DNA of 64,000 bases from NCBI GenBank assembly GCA_949358305.1, contig OX442324.1:1167501-1231500 (forward strand), written 5' to 3'. Source of the stretch: Strigamia acuminata (lineage: Eukaryota > Arthropoda > Chilopoda > Geophilomorpha > Linotaeniidae). Numbering within the stretch: the stretch's first letter is position 1; each line of letters begins with the position of its first letter. This document shows, piece after piece, positions 49,359 to 61,596 of the stretch. A program made the position numbers and the translations under genes. The notes below the pieces were generated by a model. That model searched no databases. It saw nothing but the letters and a program-made list of their open reading frames with translations, and was not told where the DNA came from.

Positions 49359-50129
49359 CAGGGTGTCCCAAAAGTCTGAACCACCCCAAATAATTTCCAA
49401 AATGCTTGAGATATCAGAAAACTGAAGAAAAACTCATAGGAGAAATCTTTCACTGCAAATCTGATGAGATTCTCAAATTTGACCTCAAAGGTCATTTTCA
49501 AGGTTATTCACTTGCTAACTTCTAAACCAATCAGGTTAGAGCAAAATTTCCAATTACAAAGTTGTAGAGAACCATCTAATTAGTCTAGAACTGTTCTTAA
49601 AGAAATTATTTCTTACTGAAAAGTTTTGAGAAAAAAACGTTTGAAACATTAGTCTACTCAGCTTTGTAACCTAAAACTATCATGTGGAATGTATTTCCAA
49701 AATAAATTATTTCCTTTCTTTTGTGTTTCCTCTCTTCTACTTACAAGTATGACCCAATAAAGTGTCCTAATTGAAGATTAGCTTGGTTGCCTCAATAGTT
49801 TTAAGTTAAAAAGCTGAGTTACAAAGCTGAGTAGACTAACATTTCAAACCTTTTTTTCTCAAAACTTTTCCGTAAGAAATAATTTTTTTAAGAACAGTTA
49901 TAGACTAATTAGATGGTTCTCTACAACTTTGTAATTGGAAATTTTTCTCTAACCTGATTGGTTTAGAAGTTAGCAAGTGAATAACCTTGAAAATAACCTT
50001 TGAGGTCAAATTTGAGAATCCCATCAGATTTGCAATGAAAGATTTCTCCTATGAGTTTTTCTTCAGTTTTCTGATATCTCAAGTATGTTGGAAATTATTT
50101 GGGGTGGTTCAGACTTTTGGGACACCCTG
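49359..50129. mobile_element. Mariner-like foldback MITE M2
   Basis: The 771-bp element begins CAGGGTGTCCCAAAAGTCTG and ends with its complement, flanked by TA (49357-49358, 50130-50131). The arms pair over most of their length around a short centre. It is related to but distinct from M1, only 14 bp away, and to the remnant at 3181-3556. Confidence 0.9.
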
Positions 50130-50131
50130 TA

Positions 50132-51733
50132 TATTTACGTGCTTTGACGTAACAACTCTCCTATTAGCCTTGTCCCAAACTCTATAGCCCTGAGTATTGA
50201 TCTCATACCCCACCAGGGCCCATGACCAAGCTCTTTGGTCCAGTTTGCTCTTCCTGGCCTGGGATGGAATGTGTACGTAAACTTTGCTGCCTATGCAGCG
50301 CAGATGTCGCACCGACACTTTGCGGCCATAAAACACATTATATGGGGTTCTGCCTTGCAGTGTAGAACGGGGAAACCGATTCTTCAAATAAATCAACGTG
50401 GTCTCCAACTCTGCCCATAAGTATTTCGGTAAATCAGTCTTTAGCCTCATTGCCCTAATGCCGTTCAAAATGATTCGATTGGCGCGCTCCGCCACCGGGT
50501 TCATTTCTGGTGAATGGGGGTTTGTGCGCTCGCATTTAATGCCTTGCGCATCAATGTGGGCCTGCCACGCTTTCGAAATGAATTCGCCCTCATTGTCTGT
50601 TCTAATTCCTTTCACTTGGCAAGACGTGGCTCTTTCCACTTCCATTTGCCATTTGTTGAATTTTGCCAAGACTTCATGCTTGTGTTTCATTGTGATGAAC
50701 CACATGTAGCGTGAAAAGTCGTCGATTATTATTAAATAATAACCCGCACCCCCTAATGAAGTCGTGGTAGTTTTCCCCCACACGTCTATGTGCACCAACT
50801 CAAGTACACTTGATGATTTTATCACCCCAATTGGTGGAAAACTTGCACGTGTGCTCTTTGCTTCCGCATATGCCTCGCAATGACTATCGGGGTCCCTCGT
50901 TAATTTCACGCCTAAAACGTCCTGAGACTTCTCCATCTCCTGGATTCCTTTGACATGCATGTGGCCCATTCTTCCGTGCCAATAATCAATATGTAGTGGC
51001 TTGTCCACTTTGGCAAACGTGCCTCTCGCCGCTAAACCTTGTTTAGAATTGCCCCTAACACTACTCTGCTGCGCTTTACTCTTTGTAACATCGCTCGCTT
51101 GCGCTTGTACGCCATTACTAGTAAACAACCTTTTGCCTCCGCCATTGCTGGCCTTTAGTACGCTACTAAAACTAGGTTGTGTTAGTGGTTGTTTTACAAT
51201 GGTTGGTACCAGCTCTAATGTGATTGCATCGCTAGGCGTAGCAGATGCACTCACACTTACAGTTTGAGCCTCGATTTGACAATCTAACTTATACATTCTA
51301 TTGGTGAGGCGAACTGCTGTTAAAGTTGGTTCCGACGCTTTGTTCCGATAAATGTTCATTTTTCCATCTTTCACGACGATGGTCAATCCGGACTCGTCGG
51401 CCCTGCCCAGCGAGATAAGATTCTTGCGGAAGTTCGGGGTAAAGAAAACGTTCTTCATCGTAATCTTCTTGGTTCGTCGACCAAAAGTCGCCACGAAATT
51501 CACGGTGCCGACTCCCTCTATGCGAGAACTTCCTTCACCCATTTGGATCGTTGCGTCCACGAATGGCTTGAAATCGCTTAACCACTCTCGCTTGAACGTT
51601 AAGTGGTCCGTGGCTCTACAGTCTATGTACCAGCCCGTGTCTATTGGACCACCGGACACAAGGGAAACTTTTGGACTCTGTCCAGCATTGTCCGCTGAAA
51701 TCACTTCCGACACCAGCGTGTCGTGTTCAGATT
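50132..51733 (-). pseudogene. pol: Copia-3 protease-integrase region
   Basis: The minus strand encodes a protease region where the usual DTGA/DSGA is degenerate (GWYIDCRATDHLTF; Cys-Arg replaces the conserved Thr/Ser-Gly), then integrase motifs LVHIDVWGKT, IRTDNEGEFIS (Glu in place of Gly) and NPVAERANRII and a WAELETTLIYLKNRFPR segment. The pre-integrase His region is kept (YWHGRMGHMH), but its first zinc Cys region is altered (SHCEAYAEAKS). The left end is cut by MITE M2 and the right end by Copia-4. The changed catalytic residues mark it as dead. Confidence 0.88.
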
Positions 51734-52203
51734 TGAAGAGTTGCAATGGCCTGTGCGCTGTCGAAATAACTCGGAAAAATCATTTTGGCTGGGCGGATAA
51801 ATCGGACACGCGTCCGCCATCTTTTATTACAAAAGTAAGTGTGTTACATAAAAAAAACCCGGTTCGAGGCTAATCGCCCTCGATCTCAAACACAATGAAA
51901 TCATAGAACAAATCATTGTTTCAATACACTGACTTGTTCTTTACAGAAAGACAAAACTAATGGATAAAACAAACAGAACAACATAAACAATAAGTGCTCA
52001 TTTGAGCAGATGACAGGTTGTGTGTGTTGTCACGTAATAGGAGTCGGTTGCGGTACAAGACCAGCATTGGGATTAAAAAAACAGAATCAACCGACTGCAA
52101 TACGGGACATCAACATGGCAACACACTGATTGCATTTATCCACAATATGCAATCCGATAATCTACGCGGATGCGAGGACAAACAGGAAAACGTCACCCTA
52201 ACA
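51734..52203 (-). repeat. Copia-4 3' LTR
   Basis: In the sense direction it runs TGTTAGGGTGACG to CTCTTCA. It is almost the same as 59264-59732. Confidence 0.92.
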
Positions 52204-52220
52204 AATCCCCCTTCGTTTAG

Positions 52221-54669
52221 CTATTTGTCAATTACAAAGATGTATTCGCATAGCGCGTTCAATCTGGATTTAGCTAACCATTTCGTCAGAATATCCGCGA
52301 CATTTAATTCGCCGGAAACATGCTCGATCAAAAACGTTCCTTTCTCAAACCAATCTCTAACGAAATGGAGCTTCACGTCTATATGTTTATTTGCCCTGTT
52401 CTCGATCCTATTCTTACAGTATTGGATAGCCGGCTGGCTATCCGCAAAAACACAGGGCGTATTTCGCTCGAGACAAAACATTATCTTCGCGTCGTAAAGG
52501 CGCTCGAGCCAAATAACTTCTTTCACTCCATCGACCACGGCGAGAAATTCGCTCTCCATGATCGACAGGGAGGTCATCGATTGTTTGTGGCAATTCCACG
52601 AGATGGGAATGCCACCCATATAGACAATATGTCCCCCAAAGCTTCGTCGTCTGTCTTGATCCAGGGCAAACGACGCGTCGGTGTAAACTGTCAAATTCTC
52701 GTTTTTACAGTTCGATAAGTTAATCGAATAATTCGACGTGGTGGCCAAATATCGCAGGACCTGCAGTAACATATTGACATGGCGCGTCGAATGCGTCTCG
52801 TTATACTGGGAAAGCACTATTACTGAAAACAGTATGTCGGGTCTGGTTCGGCTGGCGATGAACAACAGACTTCCGACCAGAGATCTGTACGGGAATGAGG
52901 TGTCGACTTTTTCCCCGGTTCTTACACCTTGAATCATGGTTCCCGGGGTTACTGGAACCTTTACTCGATGGCACGAGTCAATCCCGTACGCTTTACAAAG
53001 CTTTTCAATATATTTCCGTTGGTGGATTTTAATCATGCCCCCGGACCTATCAAACTCAATTCCTAAAAGTAAAGTTACGGGCCCCAGACTCACTACTTCA
53101 AACGATTCCCGTAACCACTTCAAAACGCATTGTTCCACATAGTCATCCTTGGAAAACAACACGATATCGTCCACGTAAAAGATGACTATTGCATCGTTGT
53201 CTAGGGCATAGACACAGTTTAAACCCAACAACGGTTGAAAGCCCAATTCAAGTAGTCGTATGTGGAGGACCTGGTACCACATACGACCGGACTGGTGTAA
53301 TCCATAAAGTGCTTTTAAAAGCATCCAGCATTTATGCTTATTATGGGCGGTACGATATCCCTTGGGGATCTCCATGTACTGTACCGTATCGAGGTCCCCG
53401 TAAAGGTACGCGGCCTTGATATCCAGGTGTAAATCCCGCCATCCCTTGAGTATCACCAAAGTGCAAAAGAACACTATCACTAGCACGAAGTTGACGACGG
53501 GGGAGAACACCTCCGTAAAGTCAACTCCGGGCTTTTGCTTAAAGCCCTGTGCGACGAGTCGGGCTCGGTAGCGTTGGATAACACCCGTGTGGTCGCGCTT
53601 CATTTTGTATATCCATTTCGATCCCAAGAGAGTCGTACCCTCATCTAAAGTTGTTTTGTCAACTTCCTTGTAAACCGTTCTTTCATCGAACACATCAATT
53701 TCCTCTCTCATGGCTTTTATCCAATCAGGACGCTTGATGTGGTACATGGCTTCTTCGTAGGTTTCTGGCTCGACGGCACAGAAACCTGCAAACCCTAACG
53801 GTTCACCGTCCCCCTCTAATGTCTTAAAGTCAAATAAGGTCGCATCATATGCGTACCCTTCTTCATCGCACCACCGTGCGATATCAACTCGACTTCTTAT
53901 CTTGTCCTTTAAGGGCGTGATGTAAACAACATCTACTTGTCCCGCCGTCGCTCCGTCTTTACGGACGGATGCGCGTCGTTCCCATTCCGCCATATTTAAC
54001 GGCAGTAGTTCCGGATGTAACATCACGTTCCCTTGCTTTTTCTTTGATCGTGATCCACGCCGTGTTTGAATCCCAGGAGGAATTTCAGGTTCCCCATCAT
54101 TGTCAGGATAGATGTTGAAGTAATTCACATCATCCCCCTTCGCCCCACCAATTTCTTCAACAGGCTCATCCTCTGTATCCCCGTCCCCAAGAATAGGGTT
54201 CCCCTCAACGGGCATGAGTGGGGGTTGCCGAGCTGCCTGTTTAGCGACTGGCCTCAATTCAGGTCTAAGAGTAGGCTTTGGGGTCGTGGGCAATGCGGGT
54301 TTCACTTTTTGTTGCGGAACAGGCGGTGGAACTTCCTGTATCGCAGGAGGGGATTCCGGAATCTCCGGAACTTCTAGGACCTCCGGGATCCCCGGAGCCT
54401 CCTGAATTATCGGGTCGCCAGCAACACTGTCGTCGTCAGAAAATGACCCATTGAACGAGTCCGAACTCGAAGTATCAAAGTCATTCTCCAATTCAGGCGA
54501 CGTGGCCGTCCCTAATTCAAACCAGAAATTGTTTTCAAAAATTTTGACGTGTTTAGATAAAAACACCTGATTTTTATTCGGATCCCAAATTCTATAGCCG
54601 CGTGTAGAAGCGGCGTATCCAATTAATGCCCCAGCCCATGCCCTGTCTTGTAATTTCCCACCCCGAGTC
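52221..54669 (-). CDS. pol: Copia-4 Pol, C-terminal part (IN end, RT, RNH)
   Basis: From the foldback insertion the frame continues with the end of the integrase (LQDRAWAGALIGYAAS), a long Pro/Asp-rich linker, reverse transcriptase (LLGSKWIYKMKRDHTG, IIFY-type strand with YVDDIVLF) and RNase H (VYTDASFALDQ, ADILTKWLAKSRLN), ending at a stop 18 nt from the LTR. The insertion plus its 3-bp duplication is 1031 bp, which accounts exactly for the frame change between this and the upstream part. Apart from the insertion it appears undamaged. Confidence 0.9.
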
Positions 54670-55027
54670 TGACAAGGGGAGAGCACCAATAAGCTATCAC
54701 AGATTGTTATAATATTAAACAAGAAGGATTGTTATATCATGCTGAATGAGACCCTAAAATAATTTTATTCCATAGACAGCCAACAATGCAAACAATGAGC
54801 TCAAAGTTGGCACTATTTTGTCTGTGTATACATCAAATCTGAGCAATCAGGCCTAGTGTATGAATACTGTAAACAACAGTTGCTAGGTAAAAAATAGTCC
54901 CAAGATCCAAGTTCAATTTTATCATTTGAGATTCAATGATGTCATTTCCTCTTTTGATATCACATGACATATGACATCAGAACTTTGTTCAACAACATGA
55001 CTGTCTTCATGAAGACAATAATAGTTT

Positions 55028-55110
55028 GTAGTGGTGGTCCAGTGGTTCAGGCAATGGACTAGGAATCTTTCCACACAGGTTCAAATCCTGGTGTGTGTGA
55101 AAATTTTTTA
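55028..55110 (+). promoter_or_regulatory. tRNA-like Pol III A/B-box unit, left arm
   Basis: B box GGTTCAAATCC (55078-55088) matches the consensus fully; A box TGGTCCAGTGG (55035-55045) has one deviation. A T6 Pol III terminator follows at about 55104. The expected acceptor stem does not pair well, so it is not a working tRNA gene. Confidence 0.6.
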
Positions 55111-55274
55111 CTTTTATTTTTTATTTTTTTTTAGCAGTAATTTTAATGTTTGTAATTTTATGTTTGTTAAAAAATTAAAATTAATTAATTAAAGTTTTCT
55201 AAAAACAAACATAAAATTACAAACATTAAAATTACTGCTAAAAAAAAATTAAAAAATAAAAGTAAAAAATTTTC

Positions 55275-55345
55275 ACACACACCAGGATTTGAACCTGTGT
55301 GGAAAGATTCCTAGTCCATTGCCTGAACCACTGGACCACCACTAC
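55275..55345 (-). promoter_or_regulatory. tRNA-like Pol III A/B-box unit, right arm
   Basis: This is the inverted copy: B box at 55285-55295 and A box at 55328-55338 on the minus strand, pointing toward the left copy across the hairpin centre. Confidence 0.6.
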
Positions 55346-55703
55346 AAACTATTATTGTCTTCATGAAGACAGTCATGTTGTTGAACAAAGTTCTGATGTC
55401 ATATGTCATGTGATATCAAAAGAGGAAATGACATCATTGAATCTCAAATGATAAAATTGAACTTGGATCTTGGGACTATTTTTTACCTAGCAACTGTTGT
55501 TTACAGTATTCATACACTAGGCCTGATTGCTCAGATTTGATGTATACACAGACAAAATAGTGCCAACTTTGAGCTCATTGTTTGCATTGTTGGCTGTCTA
55601 TGGAATAAAATTATTTTAGGGTCTCATTCAGCATGATATAACAATCCTTCTTGTTTAATATTATAACAATCTGTGATAGCTTATTGGTGCTCTCCCCTTG
55701 TGA

Positions 55704-58135
55704 GATGGGATATGGACATAAGTCAATGAGCCAATGCACTTGACATGGCGAAGGGACAATTTCTTATCATAAAACACAGAATAAGGTGTTTTTCCCCCAA
55801 TTCCCGTATGTGGAAAACGGTTTTTCAGATATACAACTGAAACGGCAAGCTCTGCCCATAAAGTGGCGGGAAATTTATTCTCAAAAAGAAGTGCCCGAGT
55901 ACCATTAAGAATGGTACGGTTCGCCCGTTCGGCGACCGAATTCATTTCTGGGCTGTATGCATTAGTCCTCATACACTTAAGCCCAATTGTCGCCACATAA
56001 GCGTCCCATTGTCTAGATATGAATTCCCCTCCATTATCGGTTTTTATGGCCTTTACCTTCTTAGAGGTCGTTCGCTCAACTTCAAGTAGCCACCGCTTGA
56101 AATGTCCTAAAACGTCACTTTTCCGTTTCATGATAATTATCCACATAAAGCGGGAAAAATCATCGATGAGAATGAGATAATAGTACGCCCCACCCAACGT
56201 TTGAACTGGAGCGGGGCCCCACACGTCTAAGTGTACTATTTCCAAAATGCTTTTTGTCGTAATTCCAATTATTGGGGGAAAACTAGCACGTGTGCTCTTC
56301 GCCCTGGCGCAAAAGTCACACGTCGACAACTCCTTATTCGAGAGTTTCAGCCCAAAAACATCAGTTGACTTCTCTAAACCCGCAATTCCCTTTGCATTTA
56401 AATGCCCTAAGCGGGAGTGCCAAATGTCCATAGTTTGGGCCTTGTCTTTCTTGTCAAAAGTTTTAACCCCATTAGTAGAATTGTTCCCATTCTCTGCTTT
56501 GTCTGCTTTGTTCTGCACAATTGAACTTGCCTCCTTAGAGGCATTGGCAGTCTTTGCCTTGATTTTATTTGAAACATTCGCTTGCGCATTAGTCGTAACT
56601 TTCGCAGGCGCGTTGTTCGCAACACTCGCTTGCCCCTTTATCGCTGGTGCAGGTTTCCCTGACTCACTCGAATTTTGGGTTAATGCGTCCTTAAAACTAG
56701 GGTATGTTAGTATCGAATTTACAACTTCATCGCCTTTTATAAGCGGACTAGAAGACACTGTCGCAGCCTGTTGCGCAGGTAATGCGGCAGTGTTCACAGG
56801 AGAAATACGACAATTGACCTTATACATCCGATCACTCGTGCGTTCCGCAGTGATGGAAGGGTCATCAATTTTGTCGTTATAAATAACCATTTTGCCATTT
56901 TTGATCATGGTCGTTGCCCCAGCTTCATCCGTGCGACCCAACGAAATCAAATTCTTCCTAAAGTTGGGTGCATAAAATACATTTTGCAATGTAAGTGCAC
57001 GGGTGCGGGTTCCGTAAATCGATGTCAATGTCACATTTCCTATTCCTTCGATTCTCGACTTTCCTTCTCCCTGTTGCACGTGGCCAGTTAATGGCTTGAA
57101 GTCGGAGAACCAGTCTTTGTTGAAGGAGAAATGGTCCGTCGCCCCTGTGTCGACGTACCATTGCGAATCATAATTCGCGTGAGACACGTGGGAAGCCGGC
57201 ACAGGGGGTTGTTGTTGAAGCCAAACCGCCGCTGAGTAATAAGAAACTGGAGAGTCACTAAATATGTCAGCCTGAGTGACAGTGGCCTTTTGTTGGCCCC
57301 TTCCACGCCCCTTTCCACGTGGGTTGCCTCTAAACTGTCCAGTTTGGTTCCCTTTTGCAGGAAATTGCTGTTTCGGCGGAGTAGGGCATTCGCGGGCGAA
57401 GTGGCCCGTCCCACCGCAAGTAAAACAGATGCGTGGGCCGCCGGGTGCATTTCCACCACGTCCGCGATGTCTTCCGCCTTGGTTAAAGAAGGCACCAGTG
57501 TTCTCCAATGGCGCCTTGGAAGGCACGCCAAACTCGTCGGTTGTTACATGTAGGCGGTTGTATTCGCCTACTAGGCGTTCCTTGACCGCTGCTGCCGTGA
57601 ACTCCGTGTCACCCCAGTGATAAACCGTCTGCTTGACCGGTTCGTATTGGGGTGGCAGCAGGTCAAGATATTGAAAGGCGTGAAACTCATCAGAAATTTG
57701 AATCTTGACATCTGCAAGCTGTACTACTTTCCGGTCAACACGTGCGGTGAAAACAAACATCTCTTCGTTTTCATGCAACCGCATGTCCAAAAATTCCCTG
57801 CGAAGACGGGCTTTACGTGCCCGGGTCGTGGGCTGGTAGGCAGCTTTCAGTGCCTCCCACACCTCTTTAGCAGTGGCCTGGGCGACCGCCACGACCTGTT
57901 GGGCCTCGCCGCAAGCCAAACAAATGGTGGAGCGAGCCCTTTCTTCGCCTTTCTCAAAATCCCTTGTCTCTCGAAACGGTGATCCGGCCGGCGGCTCTTT
58001 CGTCTTGCCGGTCACGTGGCCCCAAACTCCGTACAATTGGAGAAGGAGCTGGACTTGTACGCTCCAAGTCGGGTAGTTGGTTCCGTCCAACTTTTTCACA
58101 TCCTTATAATCATCATGGCGGTCATAGGACGCCAT
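55704..58135 (-). CDS. gag-pol: Copia-4 Gag, protease and integrase N-terminal part
   Basis: The start chosen is the ATG at 58135 (following residues KKLDGTNYPTWSVQVQLLL are the standard copia Gag opening); an upstream in-frame ATG at 58270 adds 45 unlikely residues. Gag is followed by a CCHC knuckle (CFTCGGTGHFARECP), protease WYVDTGATDHF, the pre-integrase IWHSRLGHLN...CDFCARAKST, and integrase motifs IVHLDVWGPA, IKTDNGGEFIS and NSVAERANRTI. The frame reaches the foldback insertion open and continues after it. Confidence 0.92.
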
Positions 58136-59246
58136 TTCGGGAAAATTTTCGACGAAATCCAGTGAAAAAGCGAAGCACAAATCACACAAATCACGTAAAA
58201 ATTCGTCGCACGGATGCACAATTCCCCCAAAAGTGAAGGCGAATAATGCACACAACCCGGGGAATCTCAATTAGTGAGATTGGAAAACCTTGACTAGCAA
58301 TCCCCCAACTCTTCCGTTCGCGCCTCCTGGGGCCCGCGGGATGGTTGGGTGGCCGTGGATAAGCCTAGCCAAGAATACAGTGCTACGTGCCCGACTGGAC
58401 GTAGGGTAGCACCGATTCTAACAAGGGAAAAAACAAAAACCTTAAAACTATACAAAGTTTCACGAGATAATAAATAAATCAAAAAAATACACTTTTTCGG
58501 TGTTAAGATGGTAAAGTTGCGGCGAATTGCGGGTGCAAAGCGTCGCAATATAATCCTTCAAGGACGAAACGTTGCTCCCACGTCGTCGTACGCACGGAAA
58601 ATGGGCTGTCGTGCCGTCCGCGTGCACACTTCCGTGCGATCGCGGGAAAATCAACGTCGCGCTCGTCCGCGCCTTCGTGAGATGAACTCCGGGGTTCAAA
58701 TCACGGAAAATAATGCCTGCACACACGCTTATCGTGTGCAGGACTTCTCGGTGGCTACAGACCTCTCTGTATGCTGTCAAAATCGTCGTTCGCGACGATA
58801 AATCCAAAAAGAAAATGGCCGCCGTCGCGAAAATCTTCCGTGATGGCGTCCAAACGTGCTTATTTCGCACAAAAACGACAAATAAAGTTCCTACCGTCGA
58901 AAAAGATCCTGTTGTGGGTGTAATTGACCACACAACACTGCTGAAAAATCCCACGAAGCGCTGGCACTTGCAGCCACTCGTAGAATACACAAAACACAAA
59001 TTTCGACCGTCGTTTATTTCCACGACGTCGAAACGACGAAAAATACCGATTTTCGTGACGAAAACGTATCCAAATGTTCCGCTGATGGCGAGGAATCCTC
59101 CGCACACGTTGTGGCGACGATTCCACGTAGAAATCCGCACCGAAAACTCGTTTTTACGACGAGCTGGGCGGGCGCACACTCGGCGACTTCTCGTAGTCGC
59201 AAAATGGCCGTTTCTTCTCCAAAAACGTCGTTGCCAGATCGTTTTT
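58136..59246 (-). other. Copia-4 leader
   Basis: About 1.1 kb between primer site and gag. It is CG-rich with many CGTCG words; open frames on both strands here have no recognisable content. It may hold packaging signals or an IRES-like leader; nothing more can be said. Confidence 0.6.
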
Positions 59247-59260
59247 ATCCTCTGCTACCA
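59247..59260 (-). other. Copia-4 primer binding site
   Basis: The minus strand reads TGGTAGCAGAGGAT three bases after the 5' LTR, the initiator tRNA-Met half-site type. Confidence 0.75.
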
Positions 59261-59263
59261 CTT

Positions 59264-59732
59264 TGAAGAGTTGCAATGGCCTGTGCGCTGTCGAAATAAC
59301 TCGGAAACATCATTTTGGCTGGGCGGATAAATCGGACACGCGTCCGCCATCTTTTATTACAAAAGTAAGTGTGTTACATAAAAAAACCCGGTTCGAGGCT
59401 AATCGCCCTCGATCTCAAACACAATGAAATCATAGAACAAATCATTGTTTCAATACACTGACTTGTTCTTTACAGAAAGACAAAACTAATGGATAAAACA
59501 AACAGAACAACATAAACAATAAGTGCTCATTTGAGCAGATGACAGGTTGTGTGTGTTGTCACGTAATAGGAGTCGGTTGCGGTACAAGACCAGCATTGGG
59601 ATTAAAAAAACAGAATCAACCGACTGCAATACGGGACATCAACATGGCAACACACTGATTGCATTTATCCACAATATGCAATCCGATAATCTACGCGGAT
59701 GCGAGGACAAACAGGAAAACGTCACCCTAACA
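59264..59732 (-). repeat. Copia-4 5' LTR
   Basis: It pairs with 51734-52203; the visible differences are one A/C change and a homopolymer length change. Confidence 0.92.
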
Positions 59733-59737
59733 AGATT

Positions 59738-60365
59738 CCTGTGCACTTGCATGGGCTTTCTTGTCCTGTGGTCCACGACCACGTCCGCGCCCCTTTGACG
59801 TCCTGGCCGCTTGTGCACCAGTTCCTTGTGTCGTTTGCTAATTGCCAAATTCCGTTTTCCGTGCAGACGGACAGTCTCGTGAAAAGTGGCCTTCGCCGCC
59901 ACAGATGAAACAAACTCCCTTTTTAAGAGGTGTAGATGACTTCTTTAGCCATGGTGGATTCCTTACTGCCGCAAAATGTGCACCTGGTTGCACGTCACCC
60001 AGCATGGGCGATTCAGGGCTTTGCCCTTCGTCACTGCTCTCATCCAACCTCGTGTCCATTCGCTCCACTGGGGGTGGGTGGCGCATCGCGTACGCCAGCA
60101 ATAAAGTCTCTTTGATCCTTTCTGGCGTGAATTCTTCATCCGACCACGAATATATGCTTTCCTGAATCTCCGCATATTCAGGCCCCAGTGCATCAACGTA
60201 CTGGAGCGCTATGTCCAGCTCAGTGAGGTTAAAACCCGTATTTCGCACTTCTATAGCCTTCTGGTTGACACGGTTGATGAAAGTCAACATGTCGTCGTTG
60301 TCCACCATTTTTAAATGCATGAACCATCTCCTTTTGATTATTCTTTGCTCTCTATAAGCTGCCAT
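59738..60365 (-). pseudogene. gag: Copia-3 Gag fragment
   Basis: The minus strand has Gag middle-domain sequence (VDNDDMLTFINRVNQKAIEV, TPERIKETLLLAYAM) and a CCHC knuckle (CFICGGEGHFSRDCP). A TAG stop near 59836 follows the knuckle, after which the frame stays open with an RG-rich stretch to the Copia-4 insertion. The N-terminal ~100 residues found in Copia-2 and Copia-4 Gag are missing. Dead. Confidence 0.85.
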
Positions 60366-61580
60366 TGCACTTTGGAATTTGAAAACACTTCACTAATTGT
60401 GTTTCTAAACACAAACACACCGTAGCACTAAACACAATCACTTAGCACCAATAGTAAACACTTTTCCCCCAAAAGAGAAGGCGAAAATGCAGTACTACCC
60501 GGGGGAAATGTCTTTAAGAGAGATTGAGACCCGAATCTGGTCGTCCTGATAGCTTCCGACCGCCAACCTGGTGGCGCGGGACGGCTACCTTGTACCACGG
60601 ACAAGCCCAGACCGGAATAAGACTGTACGTGGGCGACTGCCCGAAGAGTACAGAATAATCTAAGTGACCCGACACAAAACCTTAAATCTAATGATAAGCT
60701 TATTTACGACCCAAAATACAGTATAATGCGATGTGAAGATGACTTCAGTGTTGTCTTCACTGCTGAACACGGAAATGGGGCTGACGTGTCTTTCACGTGC
60801 GTTCATCCACGCAATCGTGAGAATACTTGACTCCACAAACGTCTGTGGCTTCACAGACGTGCACCACGCACCAATCTGTGGCTCTTCTGTATCAGATCGT
60901 CGATATTCACGTGTGCGCACTGTCTGTGCAAACACACGGCTTCGCCGTCGGTCACGTTCGTCAAACATGTTCGCTCCGTCGAAAATCGTTGTCGCGACGT
61001 CAATTCGCGACCCAAAACCTTCCAAAAACGATCGTCGTCGTTGTCCAGCGATGCAAGACGATCCCACGGTGTTTATCCTGTCGTCGGGAATCGTTTTCCG
61101 CCTGAAACAGCTTCTTCTGCTGCTAAACGTTGCATCCGATGGGCGCCGCCATCTTGGATCGTGACGTCATCGCGAAAAACATCGTGGCTTGAAATAGGCT
61201 TATAATTCCGCCAAATTAAACGAAAAACGATTCGAAAAATATGCTTACTGTCCACAATAATAGTCCACACCGATACTATTCGGTTTCGTTGCAAAAACAC
61301 TTTGTTTTCCGTCTCCGCCGATCCTCGTCGCCCGCTCGCTCGATTCACGGTGATTGCCGTCGCTTCGTCGGCCCAAACGTCTCCAGAACGTCGTCGCGAT
61401 CGTCGCGACTGCGTCTACGATCGCCCGATGCTTCTCTGCTTAGCAGACTACGCGAATCTCGGTTCGCTTTGGCGGCGTCTCGCTGCTCAGCGCCCGACGA
61501 GTTCCGAAGTCCCGAAAATTGTCGAAAAAACGTGCAAACGTTCTTCAAACGCTGCATCCACTCACCACAACTGTGCAAAC
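60366..61580 (-). other. Copia-3 leader
   Basis: About 1.2 kb of non-coding sequence between primer site and gag, similar in composition and length to the Copia-4 leader. No gene seen. Confidence 0.55.
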
Positions 61581-61595
61581 CATCCTGTGCTACCA
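61581..61595 (-). other. Copia-3 primer binding site
   Basis: The minus strand reads TGGTAGCACAGGATG, one mismatch from the primer sites of Copia-4 and Copia-5, at the expected place for the start of a minus-strand copia element. Confidence 0.65.
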
Positions 61596-61596
61596 A

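Larger units (their letters stand above)
54673..55700. mobile_element. Foldback element with two inverted Pol III-like cores
   Basis: The 1028-bp element has termini CAAGGGGAGAGCACC and its complement. TGA is duplicated on both sides (54670-54672, 55701-55703). The arms (about 54673-55165 and 55195-55700) look almost perfectly complementary, so it would form a hairpin of nearly 500 bp. It has no transposase. Each arm holds one tRNA-like promoter core. Confidence 0.9.
51734..59732 (-). mobile_element. Copia-4, complete element with a foldback insertion
   Basis: Two 470-bp LTRs (51734-52203, 59264-59732) differ at only a few bases; the target duplication is AGATT (51729-51733 and 59733-59737). 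Inside is one gag-pol frame interrupted by a 1028-bp foldback element. It sits in the gag-protease part of Copia-3. Confidence 0.92.

Noticed and set aside
55028-55110. Genuine tRNA gene
   Set aside because: A and B boxes are good, but the acceptor arms do not pair and the sequence is present as inverted copies inside a transposon.
54720-55690. Local assembly artefact making an inverted duplication
   Set aside because: It has a target duplication and interrupts Copia-4 in a way that restores the frame when removed, so a real foldback transposon is the better explanation, though long-read support would settle it.
58460-59330. 239- and 205-residue ORFs on opposite strands
   Set aside because: They overlap each other in the CG-rich leader of Copia-4 and show no conserved pattern.
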